Counted from the stretch's first letter, positions 1-7,170 are shown. The stretch: 15,133 nt of DNA from an uncultured Chitinophagales bacterium (GCA_946886475.1 CAMPIQ010000087.1:1-15133), one strand, 5' to 3'. The notes: generated from the sequence alone by a model not told the origin. Made by a program: numbers and translations.

Positions 1-2
1 AC

Positions 3-320
3 TTAAGCTTCAACGTACAGGATGAAGACTTAAGGGAATTCTTTACCGAGTATGGTGAAGTTTCTTCAGCTAAAGTAATCACTGACAAATTCACTGGCAA
101 AAGCCGCGGTTTCGGTTTCGTTGAGATGCCGGATAATGATGCAGCTCAGAAAGCCATCGCTGAATTAGACAATGGTACAGTTGAAGGCAGAACCATTCGC
201 GTAATGGAAGCAAAGCCTAAAGAAGACAAACCTGCACGTAGCGGAGGTGGATTCCGTGGCGGTAACGGTGGCGGCGGCTTTAATGGCGGCGGCGGCGGTT
301 ACAACAAGAACAGGTATTAA
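3..320 (+). CDS. RRM-domain RNA-binding protein, 3' part (5' end outside window)
   Basis: This is the C-terminal part of a small single-RRM RNA-binding protein. The reading frame is open from base 3, before the first internal ATG at 126, and starts with LSFNV, the tail of the RNP2 strand of an RRM. The RNP1 octamer is plain (KSRGFGFV, followed by EM), and the domain ends with the usual GRTIRV strand. A lysine-rich linker follows, then a glycine-rich tail of GGGFRGG / GGGGFNGG type ending in NKNRY. This architecture (one RRM plus a short Gly-rich tail, about 100-130 aa) is common in Bacteroidota and cyanobacteria, where such proteins bind single-stranded RNA and are often abundant or cold-induced. 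That role is family knowledge; nothing here shows the RNA target. About 10 N-terminal residues are probably missing. The gene ends at a strong terminator 23 bp downstream. Confidence 0.93.
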   Translation, partial: LSFNVQDEDLREFFTEYGEVSSAKVITDKFTGKSRGFGFVEMPDNDAAQKAIAELDNGTVEGRTIRVMEAKPKEDKPARSGGGFRGGNGGGGFNGGGGGYNKNRY

Positions 321-342
321 TCATATTTGCCTTTGTGAGATA

Positions 343-371
343 AAGCTTCCTGGATTTCAGGAGGCTTTTTT
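343..371 (+). terminator. Intrinsic terminator of the RRM gene
   Basis: A 10-bp stem (AAGCTTCCTG at 343-352 with CAGGAGGCTT at 358-367, one G-U pair) encloses a 5-nt loop. It is followed by a T-run at 366-371, so it is a textbook rho-independent terminator placed directly after the stop codon of the RRM gene. Confidence 0.85.
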
Positions 372-505
372 ATTGTTATATACAGCATAATGTAGCCTGC
401 CCGCCTCATTTCATCCTGGTGTCATTCAGATTTATCTGCCTACATCCACTTTTGCCTATAATTTTTTTGGCATCCTTTTTTACAATATAAATTAAACTGG
501 TTGTT

Positions 506-706
506 ATGGTTCCGAATCCATCAGTAGATAAAAATCAGCGCTCAGATCCATCTGATGCTCCTGGAAAGAGCAATTTCCCTGATAAAGAATTGAAAGAAGA
601 AAAGCAGGAAGGTGAATTTCGGGATGTTCGTGAAAATGCAAAGAATGGGGATGATGAAGATGGATCACAGGCCGGGCAGGAGGATACTGCCAGGGCGGGA
701 ACATGA
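506..706 (+). CDS. Small acidic, probably disordered hypothetical protein
   Basis: This is a 66-aa ATG-started ORF that I do not recognise. The product is very hydrophilic, rich in Asp, Glu, Lys and Gly, with no hydrophobic segment, Cys pair or fold-like pattern, so it is probably intrinsically disordered. It lies on the same strand as the CvpA-CAP gene, 83 bp upstream of it, and could share its transcript. A minus-strand ORF over the same bases (504-725) is Pro/His/Phe-rich and looks like a shadow. Bacteroidota of this group often carry short charged proteins of this kind, and another acidic one lies at 14659-14994, but I see no clear sequence match between the two. The ORF is short, so it could be chance; the charged composition and ATG start make a real gene somewhat more likely than not. 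Confidence 0.5.
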   Translation: MVPNPSVDKNQRSDPSDAPGKSNFPDKELKEEKQEGEFRDVRENAKNGDDEDGSQAGQEDTARAGT

Positions 707-789
707 AAAAATGAATAAATGGCAAAAGTTAACGGTTTCATCAGTATTGGTAGCATATGTTTTGATTGGAAAAAGGCAGGAGAGAAGAC

Positions 790-1746
790 ATGAATTATAT
801 TGATATTTTGTTGATCGCGATAGTTGGCCTGGCTATATGGGTAGGCTGGCGAAAAGGGTTTATCCTGGGATCCATCAACCTGCTGATATGGATCGGCAGC
901 TTGTTTGCCGGGTTTTTATTTTATCCTTCATTGAGTAAGCTGTTACAGGGTTTTTTCCCAGGTCTTGGTGTATGGAATACGCCTATAGCATTTATTGTTA
1001 CCATAATTTTTGCCCGGATATTACTGGCGCTGATATTTAATACCGTTCTAAAACGTACACCTGATAAAGTGCATACGCACGGTGCAAACCGTTTCCTGGG
1101 CATCATACCCGGAGTTATCAATGGATTTATCTATGCAACAATAATGGCTGCTCTTTTACTGACCATGCCATTGAGAAACGGCTTATCAGATAAAACAAAA
1201 GATAGTTCTCTTGCCAATACGCTTGGCGTTAATATAGGCTGGCTGGACGACAGGTTCTCACCCATTTTTGACGATGCCATCAGGAAGACCCTGACAGGTG
1301 CTACTGTTCAACCGGATACGGATGAAACTGTGGATCTTAATTTCAGGGTTGAAGATGCTGATCCCCGGCCAGACCTTGAAGCACAAATGTTAACCCTGGT
1401 GAATAACGAAAGAATGAAGAGAGGGTTAAAGCCGGTTAAAGCTGATCCCGAAATGAAGGTTGTTGCAAGGGCGCATTCCCGGGATATGTTTGCGCGTGGA
1501 TATTTTTCTCACTATTCTCCGGAAGGAAAGGATCCATTCGACAGAATGAAATCGGCCGGAGTAAAATACCTGGCAGCAGGAGAAAACCTTGCATTAGGAC
1601 AAACTTTAAAGATCTGCCATGAAGGCCTCATGAATTCTCCCGGGCATCGTGCAAACATATTGAATCCCTCTTACGGCCGGCTTGGCATTGGTATACTCGA
1701 TGGAGGTACTTATGGCCTGATGATCTCACAGGAGTTCAGGAATTAA
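790..1746 (+). CDS. CvpA-family membrane protein fused to a CAP (SCP/PR1) domain
   Basis: The protein has 318 aa. Residues 1 to about 130 form a CvpA-type (colicin V production) membrane domain with four hydrophobic segments; its start, MNYIDILLIAIVGLAIWVGW followed by RKG, is typical of CvpA. After a roughly 60-aa linker, residues 195-318 form a CAP domain: LVNNERMKRGL, a His in RAHSRDM (about H229), FSHYSP, GEN with Glu265, and the SPGHRANILNP signature with His286. The CAP His/Glu pocket residues therefore look present. The C-terminal domain probably faces the periplasm. CvpA fused to an effector domain recalls mycobacterial MarP (CvpA plus serine protease), which suggests a membrane-anchored envelope function; the substrate is unknown. 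I prefer the ATG at 790 over the in-frame TTG at 766 because it matches CvpA N termini and has AGGAGAG just upstream. The gene ends 38 bp from the convergent nucleotidase. Confidence 0.88.
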   Translation: MNYIDILLIAIVGLAIWVGWRKGFILGSINLLIWIGSLFAGFLFYPSLSKLLQGFFPGLGVWNTPIAFIVTIIFARILLALIFNTVLKRTPDKVHTHGANRFLGIIPGVINGFIYATIMAALLLTMPLRNGLSDKTKDSSLANTLGVNIGWLDDRFSPIFDDAIRKTLTGATVQPDTDETVDLNFRVEDADPRPDLEAQMLTLVNNERMKRGLKPVKADPEMKVVARAHSRDMFARGYFSHYSPEGKDPFDRMKSAGVKYLAAGENLALGQTLKICHEGLMNSPGHRANILNPSYGRLGIGILDGGTYGLMISQEFRN

Positions 1747-1769
1747 TAGCTTAAAAATTAATAAATTCT

Positions 1770-1782
1770 CTTATCAGATAAG
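1770..1782. repeat. Short palindrome between convergent genes
   Basis: CTTATC-A-GATAAG is a perfect 6-bp inverted repeat with a 1-nt centre, sitting between the stop of the CvpA-CAP gene and the stop of the nucleotidase gene. It has no T-run on either side, so it is a weak terminator candidate at best. Confidence 0.35.
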
Positions 1783-1784
1783 GT

Positions 1785-3311
1785 TCATAAACTATCCAGG
1801 TACCTGATAACCGCAAGTCTGATATCCGACTGGGGGTGCCCAATGGTATTTATTGCTTCATACCATTTGGTAATATCCGGATTGGATGGATTGAGAAATT
1901 CAAGATTGGCTTCCCTGCCACTTAACAGAAACTCTGAAAAGGCAACCCGGTAGGTTTTTAAGGAATCGATCTCTGTATTATTCAACAGCCATTTACCAGA
2001 TTGATCTAACTGCACCGATGGATTGTGTAGTAAAAAGCCGCCGCTGCCTACATTCTTTTTTCCCTGATCCAACACCTGCAATAACAGTCGGCCCTTTATA
2101 TCAACTTCCCTGATGGAACCTCCAAATGGAAGCGTACGGATAATATCATATTCAGAAATGGGTAGCTGAAGTATATCATCAACCCTGATAGATCCCGAAT
2201 TCATAATAGCGAGATCGGCATGTGGTGAAGCAAACATCATAGCGCTGGTAATGAGTTTTCCCAGGTTTGTTGGCTGGCTCCTGATTACCAGTTCTCTTCC
2301 ATCAAGTGGTTCGCCTTCCGACAAAACGATCCTTTGCGCATTGAATCCAAGTGTTGCATAATTGGATGCTGCAATGGAAGTCCATTTTTGTACTACAGTA
2401 TTGGTGGCACTGTCCGGCGCTATTTTTTCATCTATCACTTCCAGCTTTGGCTGAACCTTGATTTTATTTCTTTTTTTATTGATATTCAGTTTTACGATAT
2501 AGGCGGATTTTGCATTGGCCATTGCCTTGGTAATATAAATATCTCCCACCTTTTTGAAACGCTGGTCATGTTCATGTCCGCCAAGTATCATGGCCAGACC
2601 CGGCAATTCTTTCGCCAGTAATTCATCATCTGCTATATTTTGATGTGTAATGGCAACCACTGCATCCACTGAATCTTTTAACTGGTTATATGCATCCCTG
2701 GCAGATTGAAGCGGGTCCGTGTAACTTACATATTCCGCCCTGTTAAACGGCAGGCAAATACCAATGAAACCTATTCTTGCTTTTGTTCCATCGGCGTCGG
2801 TTACCTCCATTATATAGGTTGCAGGAATAGGTACACCATTAGATCTTGAAAAAGGCAGGATCTTATCCTTCACTTTATGAAAGCTGTTGGTGGAAATCCA
2901 TTGAAAAGCAGATTCGTCGATCCGGTCCTGTAATTCCTGTTCCCGTATATCAAATTCGTGATTACCAAAACAGGCCAGGTCAGTGCCGGCTACATTCAAG
3001 GCCTCTATCATCTGTCTCCCCCTGATAGCTTTTCCCTGATACTGTAGACTATTATAAACAGATGGACTTAAAAAATCACCTGCAATTACAAGAAAACTGT
3101 TTGGGTTTTCTTTTACATACTGTTTTTTAAGGGTGGCCAGTCTTGCAATACCACCTTCTCTTCCTCCGGAAAGCGGAGCGATCTCATACACATCATTTAC
3201 CTGAACAAAATTGATATCGATCCTGCCATTATCAGTAGAGGCAGTTTTTTGGTAAGTGGTGCAGGAACCAAAGCCAATCAATAACAGGGGCAGGAGCTGA
3301 ATAAATTTCAT
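1785..3311 (-). CDS. 5'-nucleotidase / metallophosphatase family lipoprotein
   Basis: This 508-aa protein is a predicted lipoprotein (signal peptide MKFIQLLPLLLIGFGSC, lipid Cys17). It has the two-domain layout of UshA/YfkN-type enzymes, which hydrolyse nucleotides, 2',3'-cyclic nucleotides or UDP-sugars outside the cytoplasm. The N-terminal metallophosphatase domain shows NDVYEI (D40), GDFLSPS (78-84), GNHEFD (116-121), ITHQN (about 221-225) and GGHEHD (244-249), which together make the dimetal site. The C-terminal substrate domain (about 325-508) shows LGKLITSAM, IMNSGSIR (about 369-376), LPFGGSI and YRVAFSEFLLSG. In the first motif, Tyr replaces the usual metal-binding His of D-x-H; I recall this from one recognised subfamily, so activity is still likely. 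Start: the longest ORF begins at a TTG (3350) that overlaps a -7-like promoter box; the ATG at 3311 gives a clean lipoprotein signal. The exact substrate cannot be read from sequence. Confidence 0.9.
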   Translation of the reverse strand: MKFIQLLPLLLIGFGSCTTYQKTASTDNGRIDINFVQVNDVYEIAPLSGGREGGIARLATLKKQYVKENPNSFLVIAGDFLSPSVYNSLQYQGKAIRGRQMIEALNVAGTDLACFGNHEFDIREQELQDRIDESAFQWISTNSFHKVKDKILPFSRSNGVPIPATYIMEVTDADGTKARIGFIGICLPFNRAEYVSYTDPLQSARDAYNQLKDSVDAVVAITHQNIADDELLAKELPGLAMILGGHEHDQRFKKVGDIYITKAMANAKSAYIVKLNINKKRNKIKVQPKLEVIDEKIAPDSATNTVVQKWTSIAASNYATLGFNAQRIVLSEGEPLDGRELVIRSQPTNLGKLITSAMMFASPHADLAIMNSGSIRVDDILQLPISEYDIIRTLPFGGSIREVDIKGRLLLQVLDQGKKNVGSGGFLLHNPSVQLDQSGKWLLNNTEIDSLKTYRVAFSEFLLSGREANLEFLNPSNPDITKWYEAINTIGHPQSDIRLAVIRYLDSL

Positions 3312-3339
3312 TTTAGTAAAGCCTGATTTTAAAATGCTG

Positions 3340-3347
3340 CAAAAATA
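3340..3347 (-). promoter_or_regulatory. Bacteroidota-type -7 promoter box for the nucleotidase gene
   Basis: On the minus strand this reads TATTTTTG, an exact match to the Bacteroidota -7 consensus TAnnTTTG, 28 bp upstream of the ATG at 3311. I see no good -33 TTTG at the expected distance, so support is partial. It would place transcription start near 3333, which rules out the upstream TTG as start codon. Confidence 0.45.
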
Positions 3348-3408
3348 CAAATCGGACTGGCACGGATTTAGTTTTTAATCAATATTGCCTCATGATAAAA
3401 AGTGTGTT

Positions 3409-3984
3409 ATGAAAATTGTGATATTTACCCTTTCAGTCATTTTATCCGCTGCATTTATTTCCTGTTCAAAAAATGATATTACTGAAGATTCAATTGTAAA
3501 AGGCTTTGCTTCTACGGAACCGGCTGCTTCTGTTACAGTAATTACCGGTTGGGAAGCCGGATGGCCCTGGAACCAGTCGGACAGCAGTGACTATAAGGTA
3601 TTTTCCGTTGACCGTGCTGTTCCTTCGCTCAACCAGGATATACTGCGTAATGGCGCCGTTTTGGTTTTTATAAAGAATTTCATGCTGGAAGATGACCGCA
3701 GGGTGAATAAACCTGTACGGATTCCATTCCATGTATTGCCTTCTTTTGGTAAACCGGGATATGACCAGGCCTGGTACCATATCAATACCCCCGGACATAT
3801 TATTTTGAAATACCGTACCAACAAACACAAATTTGGAATAGAAGCAGAGATCCCGGATCAGCAGGTGGAGTCCAGATTTTTTATTATTTCACCTTCCGAC
3901 CTTAGAAAATACAATCACTCGCCTGCATCTATTTCCCGGCTCACCTACCAGCAACTAATTGATCTGCTTGATGTGGGTCAGTAA
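3409..3984 (+). CDS. Hypothetical lipoprotein
   Basis: This is a 191-aa protein with a clear type II signal peptide: MKIVIFTLSVILSAAFISC, with Cys19 followed by SKND. It is therefore probably anchored in the inner or outer membrane. The mature part is mixed alpha/beta in character, with alternating hydrophobic and aromatic residues (for example around WPWNQSD, FHVLPSFG, AWYHINTPG, RFFIISPSDL), and has no motif I can assign. Proteins of this size with a lipobox and a C-terminal SxxDLRK..LTYQQL-like segment are frequent in Bacteroidota, without known function. The upstream TTG at 3385 is rejected because it would put eight charged residues before the signal peptide. Divergent from the nucleotidase gene and 40 bp ahead of the SDR gene, it may share a transcript with the latter. 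Confidence 0.8.
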   Translation: MKIVIFTLSVILSAAFISCSKNDITEDSIVKGFASTEPAASVTVITGWEAGWPWNQSDSSDYKVFSVDRAVPSLNQDILRNGAVLVFIKNFMLEDDRRVNKPVRIPFHVLPSFGKPGYDQAWYHINTPGHIILKYRTNKHKFGIEAEIPDQQVESRFFIISPSDLRKYNHSPASISRLTYQQLIDLLDVGQ

Positions 3985-3998
3985 ATTATATTTACAAT

Positions 3999-4016
3999 TC
4001 CGGACCATCAACCGGA
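3999..4016 (+). repeat. Small hairpin just upstream of the SDR start codon
   Basis: TCCGG (3999-4003) and CCGGA (4012-4016) form a 5-bp stem with an 8-nt loop, ending 8 bp before the ATG at 4025. In an mRNA it would lie across the ribosome-loading region. It has no T-run, so it is not a terminator. It may be chance. Confidence 0.3.
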
Positions 4017-4024
4017 TATAAATT

Positions 4025-4915
4025 ATGCAGAAGATCCTTGTTACGGGAGCCAATGGATTTGTTGGATACTATGTGGTTAAATATTTACTCGAAAACAATT
4101 TTTATGTTTTAGCTACAGGCAAAGGGCCAACACGGCTTCCTTTTGCCTCCGATCATTTCGAATACCACACACTGGATTTTACAGATGAATTTCAGGTCCG
4201 TAATTTTTTTATTCACCACAAACCTTCGGTGGTCATCCATAGCGGAGCCATGTCTAAACCTGATGAATGTGAAGAAAACCGCGAGGCCGCATTCAGAACA
4301 AATGTTACAGGTACCATTCATTTATTAAACAACGCCGAAGATCTAAAATGCTTTTTTCTTTTTATCTCTACAGATTTTGTTTTTGATGGTGCAAAGGGAA
4401 TGTATGATGAAGAAGCGGCAACCGGTGCGGTAAACTATTATGGAACTACCAAGCAACTGGCTGAAGAGGAAACCATGAAATATCAATCTGACCGGGCTAT
4501 CGTACGAACCGTTCTGGTTTATGGCAAACCTTTTTTGAACAGGCAGAATTTACTGACCAATACGGCCAATGCTTTGAAAAAAGGAGAGGAGCTAAAGATC
4601 TTTAATGACCAGGTCAGAACACCCACCTATGTGGAAGACCTGGCCAAAGCAATTGTAACCATCATTACCAAAAGAGCTACAGGGATATTTCATATATCGG
4701 GTGAAGATGTACTGACACCATACGAAATGGCCGTTGCTACTGCAACCTTCCTTGGACTCAACAAATCGCTTATTGCACCTGTTACTGAAGATGATTTTAA
4801 ACAACCTGCCCGACGACCATTGAAAACAGGCTTTGACATCACAAAAGCAAAAAAAATGCTGGGTTATAAGCCAACCGGTTTTACGGAGGGGTTAAGGCTT
4901 ACGTTCAGTAATTAA
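4025..4915 (+). CDS. NAD(P)-dependent sugar-nucleotide reductase/epimerase, RmlD-like extended SDR
   Basis: This 296-aa protein is a member of the extended short-chain dehydrogenase/reductase family, closest in style to dTDP-4-dehydrorhamnose reductase (RmlD/RfbD). The Rossmann dinucleotide motif TGANGFVG is at residues 7-14. The RmlD-like STDFVFDG is at about 115-122, carrying the catalytic Ser/Thr, and the Y139-GTT-K143 dyad follows. A later VRTxxVYG segment, PTYVEDLAKAI and GIFHISGED also fit the RmlD pattern of substrate-domain motifs. It acts in the cytoplasm. No other dTDP-rhamnose genes (rmlA, B or C) are nearby, so the substrate may be another activated sugar or a small aldehyde/ketone, and I give no gene symbol. 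It starts 40 bp after the lipoprotein gene on the same strand. Confidence 0.85.
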   Translation: MQKILVTGANGFVGYYVVKYLLENNFYVLATGKGPTRLPFASDHFEYHTLDFTDEFQVRNFFIHHKPSVVIHSGAMSKPDECEENREAAFRTNVTGTIHLLNNAEDLKCFFLFISTDFVFDGAKGMYDEEAATGAVNYYGTTKQLAEEETMKYQSDRAIVRTVLVYGKPFLNRQNLLTNTANALKKGEELKIFNDQVRTPTYVEDLAKAIVTIITKRATGIFHISGEDVLTPYEMAVATATFLGLNKSLIAPVTEDDFKQPARRPLKTGFDITKAKKMLGYKPTGFTEGLRLTFSN

Positions 4916-5181
4916 TAAATGATGAAATCTGAGTACAACCAGGCAATTTGATCGTATTCATTTACAATAGGATGTAGAGGATTACCATATTTGAAAGTAT
5001 ATAACCGGAATGTTTATATGAAGAGAAATGTTAAGTCCATTATTCGCGGGCAGTTGAAGGGAATGCCAATGGTAAAATTAGAAGAAGCATACATAACCTG
5101 GTCATAAAATATCTGTAACAGGTCTAATGGAGAATCGCATATAAAAGATTTTAAAATTCTATAATAGTAGTAAATTTAAAA
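4916..5181. other. Gene-free spacer, possible gene remnant
   Basis: This 266-bp spacer lies between the SDR gene and the propeller gene. It holds no terminator, RNA gene or clear promoter that I can see. One plus-strand frame is open from 4952 to 5107, with an ATG at 5018 that would give a 29-aa basic peptide (starting MKRNVKSIIRG, ending EEAYITWS). The same frame continues upstream to 4919 through one TGA at 4949. Its spacing of basic residues followed by E-x-x-Y-x-x-W-S loosely recalls the thumb region of bacterial reverse transcriptases, but the match is from memory and the open length is within chance. Confidence 0.4.
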
Positions 5182-6000
5182 ATGAAATACATCCACACAT
5201 TTTGTTTGCTGTTGGTTTTTCAGTTTGCTTTAGCACAGCATCATACAATTGAAAAGCTCTGGGAAACAGATACCATTGTTGCCATTCCCGAATCGGTACT
5301 ACCTCATAATGGTCTTTTATATATTTCACTGATAGATGGATCACCCTGGGAAGCGGATGGAAGAGGAGGAGTAGGTGTTATAGATCCACAGGGGAAAAAG
5401 TATAATGGCTTATGGGTAATGGGACTCCATGCGCCCAAAGGAATGGCTGTTCATGAACAAAAGCTTTACCTGGCAGACCTTTCCGATATTGTTGTTGTTG
5501 ATATTGAAAAAGGTAAAGTGATAAAGAAAATCCCGGTGCCGGGTGCTTCAGGATTGAATGATGTTACAGCATCGGATCATGGCATTATTTATGTTTCCGA
5601 TTCCCGTACCGGAAAAGTTTGGAAATTGAAAGACGGAATTCCTGAAATGTTTATGGATTCGCTGAAAGGTGTGAATGGCCTGAAGGCTGTAGGTCATGAC
5701 CTGATCATAGCTGCAGGTAAATCTTTTATAAGTGTGGATCAACATAGCAAACAAATAAGAAAGATCGCTGAACTGCCAAACGGAGGTGATGGTATTGAAC
5801 CGGTCGGCAATGGCGATTTCCTGGTAACATCCTGGAGCGGATTTATATATTATGTAAGTGCTGATGGAAAAGTGGAGACCCTGCTGGATACAAGTAAGGA
5901 AAAAATCAATACAGCCGATATTGGATATGATGCTGAAAAAAGAATTATGTATGTTCCTACTTTCAATGCAAAGACAGTTGTAGCATACAAAGTGCACTAA
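5182..6000 (+). CDS. Secreted SMP-30/NHL-type beta-propeller protein
   Basis: This 272-aa protein has a Sec signal peptide (MKYIHTFCLLLVFQFALA, predicted cut before QHH), so it is probably periplasmic. The mature part consists of short propeller-type blades: LLYISLIDG, GVGVIDPQGK, PKGMAVHEQKLYLAD, IVVVDIEKGK, GLNDVTASDHGIIYVSD, TGKVWKL, GDGIEPVGNGDFLVTSW and GYDAEKRIMYVPTF. The GLND-V and YVSDSRTGKVW pieces resemble the SMP-30/gluconolactonase/LRE family, in which Glu, Asn and Asp ligands hold a Ca2+ for lactone hydrolysis. Here the acidic residues are present, but I cannot align them well enough to claim lactonase activity; binding or scaffolding is equally possible. It is transcribed alone, between a 266-bp spacer and a bidirectional terminator. 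Confidence 0.8.
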   Translation: MKYIHTFCLLLVFQFALAQHHTIEKLWETDTIVAIPESVLPHNGLLYISLIDGSPWEADGRGGVGVIDPQGKKYNGLWVMGLHAPKGMAVHEQKLYLADLSDIVVVDIEKGKVIKKIPVPGASGLNDVTASDHGIIYVSDSRTGKVWKLKDGIPEMFMDSLKGVNGLKAVGHDLIIAAGKSFISVDQHSKQIRKIAELPNGGDGIEPVGNGDFLVTSWSGFIYYVSADGKVETLLDTSKEKINTADIGYDAEKRIMYVPTFNAKTVVAYKVH

Positions 6001-6015
6001 CTACCCATGTTCAAT

Positions 6016-6052
6016 AAAAAACCCTGCTTTATTTAATGAGCGGGTTTTTTTT
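6016..6052. terminator. Bidirectional intrinsic terminator
   Basis: ACCC plus GCT (6021-6028, with a bulged T) pairs with AGC plus GGGT (6039-6045) around a 10-nt loop. The stem is extended by an A-run on the left (6016-6021) and a T-run on the right (6045-6052). It therefore serves both the propeller gene (+) and the acetyltransferase gene (-), which converge here. Confidence 0.8.
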
Positions 6053-6125
6053 ATTAAAACAGTTTCAAAAACTGGCCAAAGGATATCAATATCCTGATAC
6101 AGGAACAATAGGATAAGCAGGAACC

Positions 6126-6698
6126 CTATTCTTTTGAATCCTGTAATAGCGACCTTATGATCCTGCAGGGATTGCCAGCGGCAAATACATCAGAAGGTAT
6201 ATTTTTAGTGACCACACTGCCAGCGCCAATTATGGAGCGGTCGCCAATATGTACGCCCGGGCAAATAACGGAACTGCCACCAATCCACACATCGTCGCCA
6301 ATATGAATAGCCCTGCCTGATTCAAGACCTGAGGCACGTTCCTTATGATTCATGGGATGTGTGGCAGAATAAACCTGAACATTGGGGCCGAGTAAGGTTC
6401 TGTGCCCTATGGTTACAACAGCTACATCGAGTATTACACAATTGAAATTGAAGAATACCTTTTCACCCAATTGAATATTAATTCCATAATCACAATAAAA
6501 TGGCGGTTGTAACCAAATGTTTTCGCCGGCATCAGGAATGAGTTCTTTCAGTATCCGTTTTCTCTTTTCTGTTTCATCTTCCCTGCTATCATTTAGTTCT
6601 TTAATGAGCAGGCGGGCTTTTAATCTTAAGGCCGATAATTCTTTATCAAGTGGATCATACAGTTCCCCGGATAACATTTTTTCCTTTTCTGTCAACAT
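6126..6698 (-). CDS. maa: Maltose/galactoside O-acetyltransferase-type enzyme (left-handed beta-helix)
   Basis: This 190-aa enzyme transfers an acetyl group from acetyl-CoA to a sugar hydroxyl. The N terminus (MLTEKEKMLSGELYDPLDKEL) is the hallmark of the Maa/LacA/NodL group. It is followed by a helical cap and then hexapeptide repeats of the left-handed parallel beta-helix (about residues 70-180): IGHRTLLGPNV, IGDDVWIGGSSVICPGV, IGDRSIIGAGSVVTKNI. The catalytic His is His114 in YSATHP, and the substrate-binding Asn lies in FFNFN near residue 86. The C-terminal AAGNPCRIIR is also standard. Length matches the family (about 185-200 aa). Family members act on maltose, glucose, galactosides or Nod-factor sugars, so the true acceptor is uncertain. 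It lies downstream of the small gene at 6776-7129, with a 77-bp gap on the same strand, and may be co-transcribed. Confidence 0.93.
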   Translation of the reverse strand: MLTEKEKMLSGELYDPLDKELSALRLKARLLIKELNDSREDETEKRKRILKELIPDAGENIWLQPPFYCDYGINIQLGEKVFFNFNCVILDVAVVTIGHRTLLGPNVQVYSATHPMNHKERASGLESGRAIHIGDDVWIGGSSVICPGVHIGDRSIIGAGSVVTKNIPSDVFAAGNPCRIIRSLLQDSKE

Positions 6699-6775
6699 AA
6701 TCAGTATTTAAATGCGTACATGTGCCATGCAGGGTACGCCGCCTTAAAAATAATTATTCAGAGAAACCGGTCATT

Positions 6776-7129
6776 TCAAATTGATGCTTCATCCACTTCT
6801 TCTACTATACTTTGTCCTTCACTTTCGTCGCCACATGTCCAGCGCCAGTGCTCATGAAGTCTTATTTTCCCGTTGTCCAGAACTTCAGGTTTGGAAATAC
6901 AAATTCCGGTCATTAACTCTCCACTATCGTTTACATGATGGTAGCGGAGGTCCATTATTCCATCAGCATCTGCCAATCCAATTAAATGGCCAAATAAAAT
7001 GCTTCCCCCTGAATAGGTAGCCGAAACCAAAAAACCATTTTGCTGGTAATGAAACACTGTTTCCGAATTTACTTCTGCATTGGAAGTATTGGTAACAACC
7101 CTGAAAATTTTATCATTGTAATTGATCAT
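6776..7129 (-). CDS. Conserved small hypothetical protein (115-120 aa beta-rich family)
   Basis: This 117-aa soluble protein starts MINYNDKIFRVVTN. It has regular beta-strand and turn patterns: VFHYQQNGFLVSATYSGG, ILFGHLIGLADADGIMDLRY, LMTGICISKP, GKIRLHEHWRW. It contains no membrane segment or signal peptide, so it is probably cytosolic. I recall near relatives of this size in Bacteroidota and Firmicutes that are often labelled 'n-acetylglutamate synthase' in databases. The protein has none of the GNAT or amino-acid-kinase motifs that enzyme would need, so I treat that label as unreliable. The C-terminal tail is acidic (EEVDEASI). It is divergent from the DUF1761 gene across a 60-bp shared promoter region, and upstream of the acetyltransferase on the same strand. 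Confidence 0.8.
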   Translation of the reverse strand: MINYNDKIFRVVTNTSNAEVNSETVFHYQQNGFLVSATYSGGSILFGHLIGLADADGIMDLRYHHVNDSGELMTGICISKPEVLDNGKIRLHEHWRWTCGDESEGQSIVEEVDEASI

Positions 7130-7138
7130 TGTTATGAG

Positions 7139-7164
7139 TTGTGACTAAATATTTTTAACTTTTG
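7139..7164 (+). promoter_or_regulatory. Candidate Bacteroidota sigma-A promoter for the DUF1761 gene
   Basis: A TTG at 7139-7141 is followed after 14 bp by TAACTTTTG (7156-7164), close to the Bacteroidota -33 TTTG and -7 TAnnTTTG boxes, although the spacer is somewhat short. Transcription would start near 7171, leaving about 20 nt of leader before the ATG at 7190. The same interval carries an inverted repeat. Confidence 0.35.
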
Positions 7165-7170
7165 TCACAA
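7139..7170. repeat. Inverted repeat TTGTGAC - 18 bp - GTCACAA in a divergent promoter region
   Basis: Perfect 7-bp arms lie at 7139-7145 and 7164-7170, overlapping the candidate -33 and -7 boxes. TGTGA/TCACA half-sites are typical of CRP/FNR-family regulators, but their usual spacer is 6 bp rather than 20, so this would be an atypical arrangement or two separate half-sites. Confidence 0.4.

Noticed and set aside
241..304. GGN-rich tract at the end of the RRM gene as a possible DNA repeat
   Set aside because: It encodes the glycine-rich tail typical of this protein family, so coding explains it; units are irregular.
504..756. Two minus-strand ORFs antisense to the small acidic gene
   Set aside because: Pro/His/Phe- and Ser-rich translations are the mirror of the acidic plus-strand codons; no other support.
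3392..3412. 6-codon ORF whose TGA overlaps the ATG of the lipoprotein gene (ATGA)
   Set aside because: Too short to distinguish from chance; no attenuator structure or codon bias accompanies it.
3490..3828. 112-aa minus-strand ORF over the hypothetical lipoprotein
   Set aside because: The plus-strand frame has a proper lipoprotein signal and ATG; the minus-strand frame has neither signal nor family features.
5548..5997. 149-aa minus-strand ORF inside the propeller gene
   Set aside because: Cys/Ile/Tyr-rich shadow of a well-supported plus-strand gene with a signal peptide.
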